Below are positions 41,436-49,698 of a stretch of 64,000 bases of DNA, piece after piece; within the stretch, counting starts at the first letter, position 1, and every line of letters begins with the position of its first letter. The position numbers and the translations under genes are program-made. Origin of the DNA: Cohnella terricola (lineage in GTDB: Bacteria > Bacillota > Bacilli > Paenibacillales > Paenibacillaceae); assembly GCF_007786475.1 (NCBI RefSeq), contig NZ_VNJJ01000001.1:186001-250000 (forward strand). Direction: 5' to 3'. The notes below the pieces were generated by a model that had not been told where the DNA came from, ran no database searches, and worked only from the letters and a program-made list of their open reading frames with translations.

Positions 41436-43034
41436 ATGTATCAACTACTGATTGTCGATGACGAGGCCTATACGGCCAAGGTGATCGCGGAGGGTGTGCA
41501 TTGGGACCGCATGGGGATATCTTCGGTGCATGTCTCGACTAATATCCGGCGGGCCAAGGAGGTCATCCGCAGCCAACGCGTCGACCTGATGATCTGCGAC
41601 ATCGAGATGCCGCAGGGAAGCGGGCTAGAACTGATGGAGTGGGTGAATGAGGAGGCGCCGTATGTGGTATGTATTTTTCTGACTTGTCATGCGGATTTTA
41701 AGTTTGCCCAGCGTGCAATTCAGCTCGGCAGCTTCGAGTATCTACTCAAGCCAATCCGTTTCCCGGAGATCGAGAAGGTGGCGGAGCGGGCGTTGGCGGC
41801 CATCGCTGCCGAACGGGAGAAGACAACCGAGCAGGAGAAATTCAAGCGATACGAAGTGTTATGGACGTCCCAGCAACCGCTGTTCGTTGAGCACTTCTGG
41901 CGGGATCTGCTAGCGGGGATGTTCCCTTCCGAACCCGAGCGAATCAGGGAGTACCTGGAGAAGGGGAACTTGACATACAGCGAGGAAGCAAGATATATAC
42001 CCGTCCTAATCCGAATCCAACGTCGACGCGGAGAGTCGTTCGTCCGAGAGGAGGGTTCGCTATCCGATATTTTGAAGGAACTGCTGCAGGAGCAGGGGAG
42101 TATGGGGCAGCCGGTGCGCATGAGTCCAGAGATGCTGCTACTGATTGTCGGCGAATCGGAAGCGGACGAGCTTCGGACGAGCATGCAGATGCTCATTCAA
42201 ACGTGCAGAGGAAGGCTTGATTGCGACCTATTTTGTTACGTTGGAGTCGCGGCGACGGCACATCGGATGGTCGAAAGCTACCGGGAACTATTGGCGATGG
42301 ACGTAGACAATATCCGGTTGAAGAACGAGGTACTGTTCGCAGCTCATCCGCAAGAGCCAACTGGCGTCGAAGATCTGAAAGCGCTTCCCGCACATGTCTG
42401 GATGCAACTGCTGAAGCAGAATTCGGAGGCCAAGCTGCTCAGCGAGATCCGCGACTATCTGGACGATGCAGACCGGAACAACCGGCTTAACGCCAAGCTG
42501 CTGCGGGAGTTCTATCACAATTTTCTGCAAATCGTCTACCATGTGCTCCATTTGAACGGGCTGCAGGCTCATATCATATTCGAGGAGAACTCCACGCTAG
42601 CTCTGCAGGCGACCCGATCCGTCGAGCATATGTTGCAATGGATCGAAGTGTTGGTGAGACAGTCGGTTCGGCATTCCCAGGATGCGGAGAAGACAGGGAA
42701 CGTGGTGGAGAAAGTGAAGAGCTATATCCTGAACCGCTTATCGGATCCCGAGCTGTCGCGCGAGGAAATCGCGGCTCATGTCTACTTGAATCCCGACTAT
42801 CTTACCCGAATGTTCAAGAAGGTGACGGGAATGAAAATTTCGGATTTCGTTGTACAGGAGCGAATTCATGTGGCGAAAGAGCTATTGATCAAGACGAACA
42901 AGCCGATCCATAGCATCGTTACCGCTATCGGTTATACGAACTTCTCTCATTTCTCCCGGATCTTCAAAAAGAGCACGGGGCAGACGCCGCAGGAATTCCG
43001 TCATTCCCGAGAAGAGCTTGGAAGCCTTTCATAA
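41436..43034 (+). CDS. Response regulator, YesN type (receiver plus AraC HTH)
   Basis: A 532-residue regulator, longer than the other YesN in the window. The receiver (1-120) has VDDEAYTAK, Asp55 (MICDIEMPQGSG) and LLKPIRFPEIE; a large middle region (about 135-420) has no named domain; the AraC HTH is at about 430-528 (LSREEIAAHVYLNPDYLTRMFK, TPQEFRHS). GGGAGGGAG precedes the ATG. It likely activates the ABC operon that begins 178 bases downstream. Confidence 0.92.
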   Translation: MYQLLIVDDEAYTAKVIAEGVHWDRMGISSVHVSTNIRRAKEVIRSQRVDLMICDIEMPQGSGLELMEWVNEEAPYVVCIFLTCHADFKFAQRAIQLGSFEYLLKPIRFPEIEKVAERALAAIAAEREKTTEQEKFKRYEVLWTSQQPLFVEHFWRDLLAGMFPSEPERIREYLEKGNLTYSEEARYIPVLIRIQRRRGESFVREEGSLSDILKELLQEQGSMGQPVRMSPEMLLLIVGESEADELRTSMQMLIQTCRGRLDCDLFCYVGVAATAHRMVESYRELLAMDVDNIRLKNEVLFAAHPQEPTGVEDLKALPAHVWMQLLKQNSEAKLLSEIRDYLDDADRNNRLNAKLLREFYHNFLQIVYHVLHLNGLQAHIIFEENSTLALQATRSVEHMLQWIEVLVRQSVRHSQDAEKTGNVVEKVKSYILNRLSDPELSREEIAAHVYLNPDYLTRMFKKVTGMKISDFVVQERIHVAKELLIKTNKPIHSIVTAIGYTNFSHFSRIFKKSTGQTPQEFRHSREELGSLS

Positions 43035-43098
43035 TCTAAAAGGCAGCAGCCGGATACGTAGCAGCGTTCCGGCTGCCGCTCTATTCCATGTATGTTAT

Positions 43099-43112
43099 TG
43101 TTAGCGTTTTTA
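43099..43112. promoter_or_regulatory. Weak cre-like site before the LplA-type gene
   Basis: TGTTAGCGTTTTTA fits 12 of 14 cre positions, about 100 bases before the start codon. Only suggestive. Confidence 0.3.
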
Positions 43113-43212
43113 TTGCATGTCAGATTACGCATAACAATTAGTCTGTATTAAGGTAGCGGCAAACAAACACGATTCCTTATGATAAATGTATCAAAAGAAG
43201 GGAAGGTGACAA

Positions 43213-44733
43213 ATGAGAAAAGGGAAAAGGTTACTGTCTATGTTGATCGGGGGGGCGCTGCTCACCGCATCGTTGTCCGCATGCTCCGGCAACAACGGAA
43301 AGAATAGCGCAGGAGGTGCACCGAGCGCATCCGAGTCTGGGGAATCTTCTTATGTAATTACGATGGCTTATCCGGGGAACGATCCGCAGGATCTGCAGCT
43401 TGTTCAGGATGAGATGAACAAAATCCTCAAGGGTAAAATCGGGGCGACGGTCAAGTTGCTTCCAATCAGCTTTGGCGCTTGGCAGCAACAGCTTAACTTG
43501 ATGCTTTCCTCGAACGAGAAGCTGGACATTATGACTGTCCAGAGCGCCGAATATGCCACGAAGGTGGCGAAAGGACAACTGGTTGCATTGGACGATCTGC
43601 TTGCATCCAACGGACAGGATATTTTGAAAGCGGTTAATTCCTCTTACCTCGATGCCACGAGAATCGACGGGAAGATATACGCGGTGCCGAGCATTCGCGA
43701 CTTCGCGGCTGGACCGGGGATTCTCATGCGGAAGGACCTGGTGGACAAGTACCATATCGACGTGAACAGCATCAAAACTTACGAGGACCTGACCGCCGTA
43801 TTCCAGACGATCAAGGATAACGAGCCGAACATCACACCGCTCGTTCCGTTAAACGGCGGCAGCACGACACTAACGTTCACTGATTTGATGAACACGAGCG
43901 ACTTTGACACGTTGGACGATTCGATCGGCATACTGCCTGGCCTCGATAACCAGTTGAAGGTGACGAATCTGTTCGAGGATCCCATGTACGAGGAACGGCT
44001 TAATCTCGTTCGGCAGTGGTACCTGAACGGCTTCATCTCCAAAGATGCGGCGACGATGACCGACTCCGCCGTGACGTTGATGGGTGCGGGCAAGGCATTC
44101 GCTTACCTATGTCGGATCAAGCCGGGCATTGAGTCGCAGGAATCGGCGTCGACCGGGCAGCAATTGGTGGCCGTATCGTTCGATCAGCCGGTGACGCAGA
44201 CGAGCAATATTACAATCATCATGCAAGGCATCGCGTCGAATTCCAAAAATCCGGAGAAAGCGATGCAATTCCTCAACCTGTTGTACTCCGACAGCGATCT
44301 GCTTAATCTGCTCGATTACGGCATTGAGGGAAAACACTACGTCACAAATTCTGATAATCTGATTGACTATCCCGAAGGCGTGACCAGCGCGACGAACGGC
44401 TACACGAACACGGGCATTCTGTTCGGAAACCAGTTGATCTCACGCGTATTCAAGGGCAACGATCCGGATATCTGGAACCAGCTTCAGCAGTTCAACCAGA
44501 ATGCAAAGCAATCGAAGGCGCTCGGCTTCACATTTAACGTCGATCCGGTCAAGACGGAGTCGGCGGCTGTTCAGAACGTGATGAACCAATTCAAGGGCGG
44601 CCTTGAAACAGGTACGCTGGATCCGGAAAATACTTTACCGAAGTTCATCGACAAGCTGAAGGCGGCTGGTCTAGATAAGATCATCGCCGAGAAGCAGAAG
44701 CAGTTGGATGCTTGGTCACAGAACCACCAATAG
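43213..44733 (+). CDS. ABC transporter binding lipoprotein, LplA type
   Basis: A 506-residue extracellular receptor. Lipobox SLSAC gives lipidated Cys24, then a Gly/Ser/Ala linker and an LplA/YtcQ-like fold with the C-terminal region seen in this group (GFTFNVDPVKTESAAVQNVMNQF). GAAGGGAAGG precedes the ATG. Such proteins feed oligo-uronides or other plant glycans to LplB/LplC permeases, which here come after two oxidoreductase genes and a terminator rather than directly. Confidence 0.92.
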   Translation: MRKGKRLLSMLIGGALLTASLSACSGNNGKNSAGGAPSASESGESSYVITMAYPGNDPQDLQLVQDEMNKILKGKIGATVKLLPISFGAWQQQLNLMLSSNEKLDIMTVQSAEYATKVAKGQLVALDDLLASNGQDILKAVNSSYLDATRIDGKIYAVPSIRDFAAGPGILMRKDLVDKYHIDVNSIKTYEDLTAVFQTIKDNEPNITPLVPLNGGSTTLTFTDLMNTSDFDTLDDSIGILPGLDNQLKVTNLFEDPMYEERLNLVRQWYLNGFISKDAATMTDSAVTLMGAGKAFAYLCRIKPGIESQESASTGQQLVAVSFDQPVTQTSNITIIMQGIASNSKNPEKAMQFLNLLYSDSDLLNLLDYGIEGKHYVTNSDNLIDYPEGVTSATNGYTNTGILFGNQLISRVFKGNDPDIWNQLQQFNQNAKQSKALGFTFNVDPVKTESAAVQNVMNQFKGGLETGTLDPENTLPKFIDKLKAAGLDKIIAEKQKQLDAWSQNHQ

Positions 44734-44767
44734 GCGCCAGCCCCAACCGTACAAGGAGGAAATCGTT

Positions 44768-45772
44768 ATGCAGCACATTTTGCTAATAGGCGCCGGTTCG
44801 ATGGCAACCGTTCATGCCTTCTCGTACCTGAGCCTGTCTAAGATCAAGCTCGTCGGGATCGTCGATCCGAATTCGGAGAAGGCGGAGCCGCTAGCGCAGA
44901 TGACCGGCGTCCCAGCCTTCGTCACGTTGGAGGAGGCGCTGGACAAACTGGAGCAAGTCGATATCGTCGATGTTTGCGTGCCGACCTTCCTGCATAAGGA
45001 ATACGTATTGAAAGCGGCACTGCATGGCAAACACGTCATCTGTGAGAAGCCGTTAGCAGGTAATCTGGCGGATGCGCAGGAAATGATCGACTTCTGTAAT
45101 TACCGGAAGGTTAAGTTATTCGTCGCACACGTCGTTCGCTTCTTCCCTGAATACGAGAAGGTCAAGGCCCATCTGGACAGCGGCTCGATCGGACAGGTAG
45201 GCGTCGTGCGAATGAGCCGGGTCGGAAAGATGCCGGCAGGACACCAGGATTGGTACAGCAACCCCGATCTTAGCGGCGGCGTCGTGATGGATCTCTCGAT
45301 CCACGACATCGACTTCCTGCGTTGGTGCTTCGGCGATGTGGAGCGCGTCTACGCCAAAGGATTGCGCGGTCGGGAGTGGAACACCAAGCAACTGGACTAT
45401 GGTCTAGTTACGCTGCGCTTCCGCAACGGCGTCATCGCGCATGTGGAAGGCTCCTGGGCGCACGAGGAGTTTGTCACAACATTCGAATTCGCAGGTTCCG
45501 AAGGCATCGTTGATTACGACAGCAGCAAAGACAAGCCCTTGGACTTGAAGCGCCGCGAGTCTTCGGAAGCGGGCGGGGGAGTCTTCGTACCGCTGAGCAC
45601 AGTCGAGCCCAATCCTTACGCCCGCGAACTGCAGCATTTCATCGAATGTATCGAGACAGGAGCGGACCCGCGGGTGACGGCGGAGGACGGTTTCAAGGCG
45701 GTCGAGGTCGTGTTGGCGGCACTGCAGTCAATGGATTCCGGTCAGCCGGTGACTTTGGGCGAACGGGAATAG
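44768..45772 (+). CDS. Gfo/Idh/MocA-family oxidoreductase
   Basis: A 334-residue NAD(P)-dependent sugar or polyol oxidoreductase: Rossmann motif GAGSMA (8-13), the family EKPLA hinge (HVICEKPLAGN), and the catalytic-region text GGVVMDLSIHDIDFLRWCFG with the His/Asp pair. AAGGAGG precedes the ATG at 44768; a longer reading from 44708 overlaps the binding-protein gene. A second paralogue follows after 39 bases, a common arrangement for inositol-like or deoxy-sugar pathways. Confidence 0.92.
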   Translation: MQHILLIGAGSMATVHAFSYLSLSKIKLVGIVDPNSEKAEPLAQMTGVPAFVTLEEALDKLEQVDIVDVCVPTFLHKEYVLKAALHGKHVICEKPLAGNLADAQEMIDFCNYRKVKLFVAHVVRFFPEYEKVKAHLDSGSIGQVGVVRMSRVGKMPAGHQDWYSNPDLSGGVVMDLSIHDIDFLRWCFGDVERVYAKGLRGREWNTKQLDYGLVTLRFRNGVIAHVEGSWAHEEFVTTFEFAGSEGIVDYDSSKDKPLDLKRRESSEAGGGVFVPLSTVEPNPYARELQHFIECIETGADPRVTAEDGFKAVEVVLAALQSMDSGQPVTLGERE

Positions 45773-45811
45773 CGTACCGTATGGCGTAGGATGAAGAGGA
45801 GGGCACTACCC

Positions 45812-46786
45812 ATGAAAATCGGAATTATCAGCGTGGCGCATATGCACGCGGTTGGCTATATGTATGTTCTGCAGGGCATGCCGAACGTTGACATCGTCGG
45901 TATCGCCGACGAGGATCGGTCGCGTGCTGAACCGTGGGCGAAGCAATTTAACTTGCCGCTATACAGCAGTTATCAAGAACTGTTGGAACAGGAATTGGAC
46001 GCGGTTATTGTCACTTCGGAAAATGCGAAGCATCACGAGCACGTGATCGCCGCCGCTCGGGCCGGTAAGCACGTGTTGTGCGAGAAGCCGTTATCGACAA
46101 ACCTGGAGGACGCGCAGGAGATGATCGATGTTTGCGAACGCAGCGGCGTGTACCTCGGCACGGCTTTTCCGGTTCGCTTCAGCACGCCTGTCGCCGCCGC
46201 TAAGAAGGCGATCGAGAGCGGCCAGATCGGCGAAATTCTGGCGATTAAGGGTACGAACCACGGTTTTATACCGGAAGGCTGGTTTACGGACCCCGCGCTG
46301 TCGGGAGGCGGGGCGGTCATGGACCATACGGTGCACTTGGCGGATTTAATGAGATGGTTTATGGAGACCGAAGTGAAGAAGGTTTACGCCGAGTACGACA
46401 GTCGTTTCTCGGACAACCCAATCGACGATTGCGGAATCGTGACGCTCGAATTCGAGAATGGCGCATTCGCCACGATCGACTGCAGTTGGTCCCGTACGAA
46501 GGCCTATCCGACATGGGGCGACGTTACGATGGAGATTATCGGCACCGAAGGCATTCTGCACGTGGACGCGTTCGGCCAGAAGATCAACGTGTATAGCGAT
46601 AAAGTCGGTGTGAAGTGGGACCCTTGGGGCGACAACATGGACGAGGGGTTGCTGCGGAACTTCCTGGATCACATCGGGCAGGGCAAACCTCCGCTCGTGA
46701 CCGGAGTGGACGGTCTGCGGGCGACGGAAGCGGCGCTGGCTGCCTACCGCTCCTTCGAAGAGAAGCGGACCGTCGTGTTGCGATAG
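45812..46786 (+). CDS. Gfo/Idh/MocA-family oxidoreductase (second copy)
   Basis: A 324-residue paralogue of the preceding gene. The N-terminal Rossmann loop is unusual (GIISVAHMHAVGY in place of GxGxxA), the hinge is CEKPLSTN, and GGGAVMDHTVHLADLMRWFM marks the catalytic half. AGAGGAGGG precedes the ATG at 45812. The His-rich loop replacing the glycine motif suggests altered cofactor binding. A terminator follows, before the permease genes. Confidence 0.9.
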   Translation: MKIGIISVAHMHAVGYMYVLQGMPNVDIVGIADEDRSRAEPWAKQFNLPLYSSYQELLEQELDAVIVTSENAKHHEHVIAAARAGKHVLCEKPLSTNLEDAQEMIDVCERSGVYLGTAFPVRFSTPVAAAKKAIESGQIGEILAIKGTNHGFIPEGWFTDPALSGGGAVMDHTVHLADLMRWFMETEVKKVYAEYDSRFSDNPIDDCGIVTLEFENGAFATIDCSWSRTKAYPTWGDVTMEIIGTEGILHVDAFGQKINVYSDKVGVKWDPWGDNMDEGLLRNFLDHIGQGKPPLVTGVDGLRATEAALAAYRSFEEKRTVVLR

Positions 46787-46816
46787 TCTTCAAAGCAAGC
46801 CAATAGGGTACGTTCG

Positions 46817-46867
46817 GACTGTGATCCGCCTGTTGCGCATTACGAGCGGTGGATCACGGTCTTTTTT
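46817..46867 (+). terminator. Terminator between the oxidoreductases and permeases
   Basis: GACTGTGATCC (46817-46827) pairs with GGATCACGGTC (46851-46861) with one wobble, followed by six T. It would leave the permeases at lower level than the binding protein, or they have their own promoter. Confidence 0.82.
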
Positions 46868-46893
46868 GACCTGCGAAACGGAGGGATTCGAAT

Positions 46894-47850
46894 ATGTCGC
46901 ACAGCATCGCAGACACGTCTCAAGATTCGGTCCGGCGAAGAGGCGGTCGGAAGTTCAAACGGTACGGCCTTCTGGCGCTTATGATGCTGCCTGGCCTCGT
47001 TTATTTTCTCATTAACAATTACTTTCCGATGTTCGGTCTTGTGGTCGCTTTCAAGGACGTTAATTTCTCCAAAGGCTTCCTTGCCGGCGATTGGGTAGGG
47101 CTGAAAAATTTCGAATATTTATTCAAGACGTCCGATGCTTACGTCATCACCCGCAACACGATTCTTTACAACGGCTCGTTTATTGTCATCAACACGGTGG
47201 CGGCCATCGCTGCGGCGATCCTGCTGAACGAGATCAAGAACAAGTTGTTTATGCGCTTCTATCAGAGCGTCGTGCTCATACCGTACCTAATCTCTACTAT
47301 TATTATCAGTTACCTGGTGTTTGCCATGTTGAGCACGGAGACCGGATTCGTCAACCGGACGATTCTGCCACTGTTCCATCTGGACGAAATCTCCTGGTAC
47401 AACGAGGCGAAATATTGGCCGGTTATTCTGACCGTGGTCAACTTGTGGAAAAGCGTCGGTTTCCTATGCGTCATCTACCTGGCCTCGATCATAGGCATCG
47501 ACCCCGAATATTATGAGGCGGCGACGATTGACGGTGCGTCGAAATTACGGCAGATTCGCTCGATCACGCTGCCGCTTCTCGTGCCGATGATTACGGTAAT
47601 GACGCTGCTGGCGATCGGACGCATCTTCTACTCGGACTTCGGCCTATTCTACCAGGTGCCGATGAATTCAGGCGCATTGTACGACACAACCAATGTCATC
47701 GACACCTATGTGTATCGCGGGCTGATCCAGCTCGGCGACGTAGGCATGTCCTCTGCCGCCGGCTTGTATCAATCGATGGTGGGGCTGGTTCTCGTACTGC
47801 TGTCCAACTTTATCGTCCGCAAGGTAAGCCGAGAAAATTCGTTATTCTAA
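46894..47850 (+). CDS. ABC transporter permease, LplB type
   Basis: A 318-residue inner-membrane protein with six helices. Family text: LLALMMLPGLVYFLINNYFPMFGLVVAFKDVNFSKG near the start (typical LplB/YteP wording), the EAA loop YEAATIDGASKLRQIRSITLPLL, and DTYVYRGLIQLGDVGMSSA near the end. GGAGGG precedes the ATG. It works with the LplC-type permease and the binding protein at 43213. Confidence 0.93.
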   Translation: MSHSIADTSQDSVRRRGGRKFKRYGLLALMMLPGLVYFLINNYFPMFGLVVAFKDVNFSKGFLAGDWVGLKNFEYLFKTSDAYVITRNTILYNGSFIVINTVAAIAAAILLNEIKNKLFMRFYQSVVLIPYLISTIIISYLVFAMLSTETGFVNRTILPLFHLDEISWYNEAKYWPVILTVVNLWKSVGFLCVIYLASIIGIDPEYYEAATIDGASKLRQIRSITLPLLVPMITVMTLLAIGRIFYSDFGLFYQVPMNSGALYDTTNVIDTYVYRGLIQLGDVGMSSAAGLYQSMVGLVLVLLSNFIVRKVSRENSLF

Positions 47851-47865
47851 AGGGGGGAGCGGCGA

Positions 47866-48747
47866 ATGAACCGCGAACATCGGATCTGGCAGTGGATAAC
47901 GCACATCATCATGGTGCTCGCTTCGATCGGGTGTCTATTCCCGTTCGTCTTGCTGATCGTCTCCTCGTTCACCAGCGAGCATGAAATTATTCGCGAAGGG
48001 TACTCCTTCTGGCCGAAGTCGTTCAGCCTGGAGGCCTATTCGTACCTGGGCGGCAAGCTAAACGAGATTACCCGGGCTTATGGCGTAACTGCGCTGATTA
48101 CCATCATCGGCACAATCGTCGGAGTGGCGATTACCGCCATGCTGGCATATCCATTGTCCCGGCAGGACATGCCTTATCGCAATCTGGTCGCGTTCCTGAT
48201 CTTCTTCACGCTGCTGTTTAATGGCGGACTCGTACCGACTTACCTGATCTACACGCAGGCGTTCGAGATCAAGAACACAATCTGGGCTTTGGTCGTACCG
48301 GGTCTATTAACTAACGGATTCAACGTCATGCTGGTCCGCTCGTACTTCGCTTCATCCGTTCCCACGCCTGTCATTGAATCGGCAAGCATCGACGGGGCGG
48401 GCGAAATCCGCACTTTCTTCTCGATCGTTATTCCGCTGTCCACGCCCATACTCGCGACAATCGGATTGTTCCAGCTTGTGCTCTACTGGAACGACTGGTT
48501 CAACGGTATGATTTACATTACCGACAGCAAGCTGTATAGCCTGCAAAACATGCTTAATCGTATTTTGACGGACATCCAGTTCCTCGCCTCGGGCAGCCTC
48601 GGTTCGAACGTCCGAACCGGACCGATGCCGAGCGAGACGGTCCGTATGGCGATCGCCGTCATCGGCGTCGTGCCGCTATTGATCGCGTACCCGTTCTTCC
48701 AGCGCTTTTTCGTCAAGGGCTTGATCGTCGGCGCGGTGAAGGGATAA
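47866..48747 (+). CDS. ABC transporter permease, LplC/YtcP type
   Basis: A 293-residue partner permease with six helices: GCLFPFVLLIVSSFTSEHEI near the start, FNGGLVPTYLIYTQ, the EAA loop IESASIDGAGEIRTFFSIVIPL, and the end FVKGLIVGAVKG. GGGGGGAGCGG stands before the ATG, 15 bases after the first permease. The set again lacks its own ATPase. Confidence 0.93.
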   Translation: MNREHRIWQWITHIIMVLASIGCLFPFVLLIVSSFTSEHEIIREGYSFWPKSFSLEAYSYLGGKLNEITRAYGVTALITIIGTIVGVAITAMLAYPLSRQDMPYRNLVAFLIFFTLLFNGGLVPTYLIYTQAFEIKNTIWALVVPGLLTNGFNVMLVRSYFASSVPTPVIESASIDGAGEIRTFFSIVIPLSTPILATIGLFQLVLYWNDWFNGMIYITDSKLYSLQNMLNRILTDIQFLASGSLGSNVRTGPMPSETVRMAIAVIGVVPLLIAYPFFQRFFVKGLIVGAVKG

Positions 48748-48774
48748 GCGATTGAATTAATGCCAAGGCGGGCG

Positions 48775-48823
48775 GGCGAATGTTTCCCAAGAGGTCATAC
48801 TCGAGGGAGATATTCGCCTTTTT
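48775..48823 (+). terminator. Terminator of the LplB/LplC genes
   Basis: GGCGAAT and TCCC pair with GGGA and ATTCGCC (48812-48818), followed by five T. Confidence 0.8.
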
Positions 48824-48875
48824 GCATCCTTCAATGCTCCTAGCAGGTAGGAGAAGCGGCGGGATCATCTTATTT

Positions 48876-48887
48876 GACCAAACGGTC
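48876..48887. promoter_or_regulatory. GAYC-N4-GGTC repeat upstream of the tetR gene
   Basis: GACCAAACGGTC, a palindrome with 4-base arms. Similar sequences occur before the MFS gene (49639-49650 and 49668-49679). Candidate TetR operator, though 68 bases upstream of the promoter given below. Confidence 0.4.
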
Positions 48888-48954
48888 TGGAAATGATAAT
48901 ATGTGGTCACAATGAAGGGGGGTAGAAAATTTCGCGTATGGTTAACGCCTATTC

Positions 48955-48983
48955 TTGACTGAACGATCCAGTAAGGGTAGTAT
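48955..48983 (+). promoter_or_regulatory. Promoter of the tetR-MFS pair
   Basis: TTGACT at 48955-48960, 17-base spacer, TAGTAT at 48978-48983. Confidence 0.55.
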
Positions 48984-49007
48984 GGGACTGAAAGGAGGCT
49001 TGTGAAA

Positions 49008-49592
49008 ATGGCAAGAAACAAGGAATTCGATACGAACTTCGTGCTGCACAAGGCCATGGAAGTGTTCGGACATTACGGTTACGAGGGGACTTCGCTTCAA
49101 ATTCTGCTCGACAGCCTGGGAATTGCCAGGCAGAGTTTATATGATACGTACGGCACGAAGCGGGATCTGTTCGTTAAAGCCGTCAAACACTACGTGAACG
49201 AGAAATCGTCGGCTGTCGTCGCTTATCTGGAGGGGACGGGACCCGTCAGGCAACAGATCGAGAGGATTTTCCGCGATATCGTGGCGGCGCTTCAGGATAA
49301 GGATCGGCGCAAGGAATGCTTGATTCTGTATAGCGCCATCGACCAGGTTCCTCACGATCCGGAGATCGCGACGTTGTTCGAACAAGACCGAATCCGGCTG
49401 GAGAAGGCGTTCCATGAAGCCTTGATTCGAGCTAAGGATCAAGACGAGCTGAATGATCAACAGGACTTGCTTGCGCTCGCTAAGTATTTGTATCATGCCC
49501 GATACGCGTTGACCCAAGTCGCCAAATTATCCGACGATGCAAAAGTGCTGGAGGAAATTACGGCGGTTACTCTGTCCGCGCTTGATCGATAA
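49008..49592 (+). CDS. TetR-family repressor
   Basis: A 194-residue regulator. The N-terminal HTH (about 8-55: NFVLHKAMEVFGHYGYEGTSL, LGIARQSLYDTYGTKRDLF) is of the AcrR/YxaF-like type; the C-terminal domain is helical. The ATG at 49008 has AAAGGAGG nine bases before; a GTG two codons earlier is too close to it. The MFS pump gene follows after 106 bases with operator-like repeats in the gap, so it most likely represses that pump. Confidence 0.9.
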   Translation: MARNKEFDTNFVLHKAMEVFGHYGYEGTSLQILLDSLGIARQSLYDTYGTKRDLFVKAVKHYVNEKSSAVVAYLEGTGPVRQQIERIFRDIVAALQDKDRRKECLILYSAIDQVPHDPEIATLFEQDRIRLEKAFHEALIRAKDQDELNDQQDLLALAKYLYHARYALTQVAKLSDDAKVLEEITAVTLSALDR

Positions 49593-49665
49593 GAGAAGAT
49601 CAGAAGTACGCTGATCTTCGTTTATTTTGGCGTTATTAGATCGATCGGTCAAAATATATTCAAAT

Positions 49666-49681
49666 TAGACTATTTGGTCTA
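49666..49681. promoter_or_regulatory. Operator-like palindrome before the MFS gene
   Basis: TAGACTATTTGGTCTA: 5-base arms TAGAC/GTCTA, six bases before the RBS. A related GATCGATCGGTC lies at 49639-49650. Likely bound by the TetR encoded just upstream. Confidence 0.5.
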
Positions 49682-49698
49682 TAAAGGAGAGGATTTCG

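Noticed and set aside
43046..43076. GC-rich hairpin after the second YesN gene
   Set aside because: A 9-bp stem (GCAGCCGGA/TCCGGCTGC) exists but no T run follows, so termination is doubtful and it was left out of the feature list.
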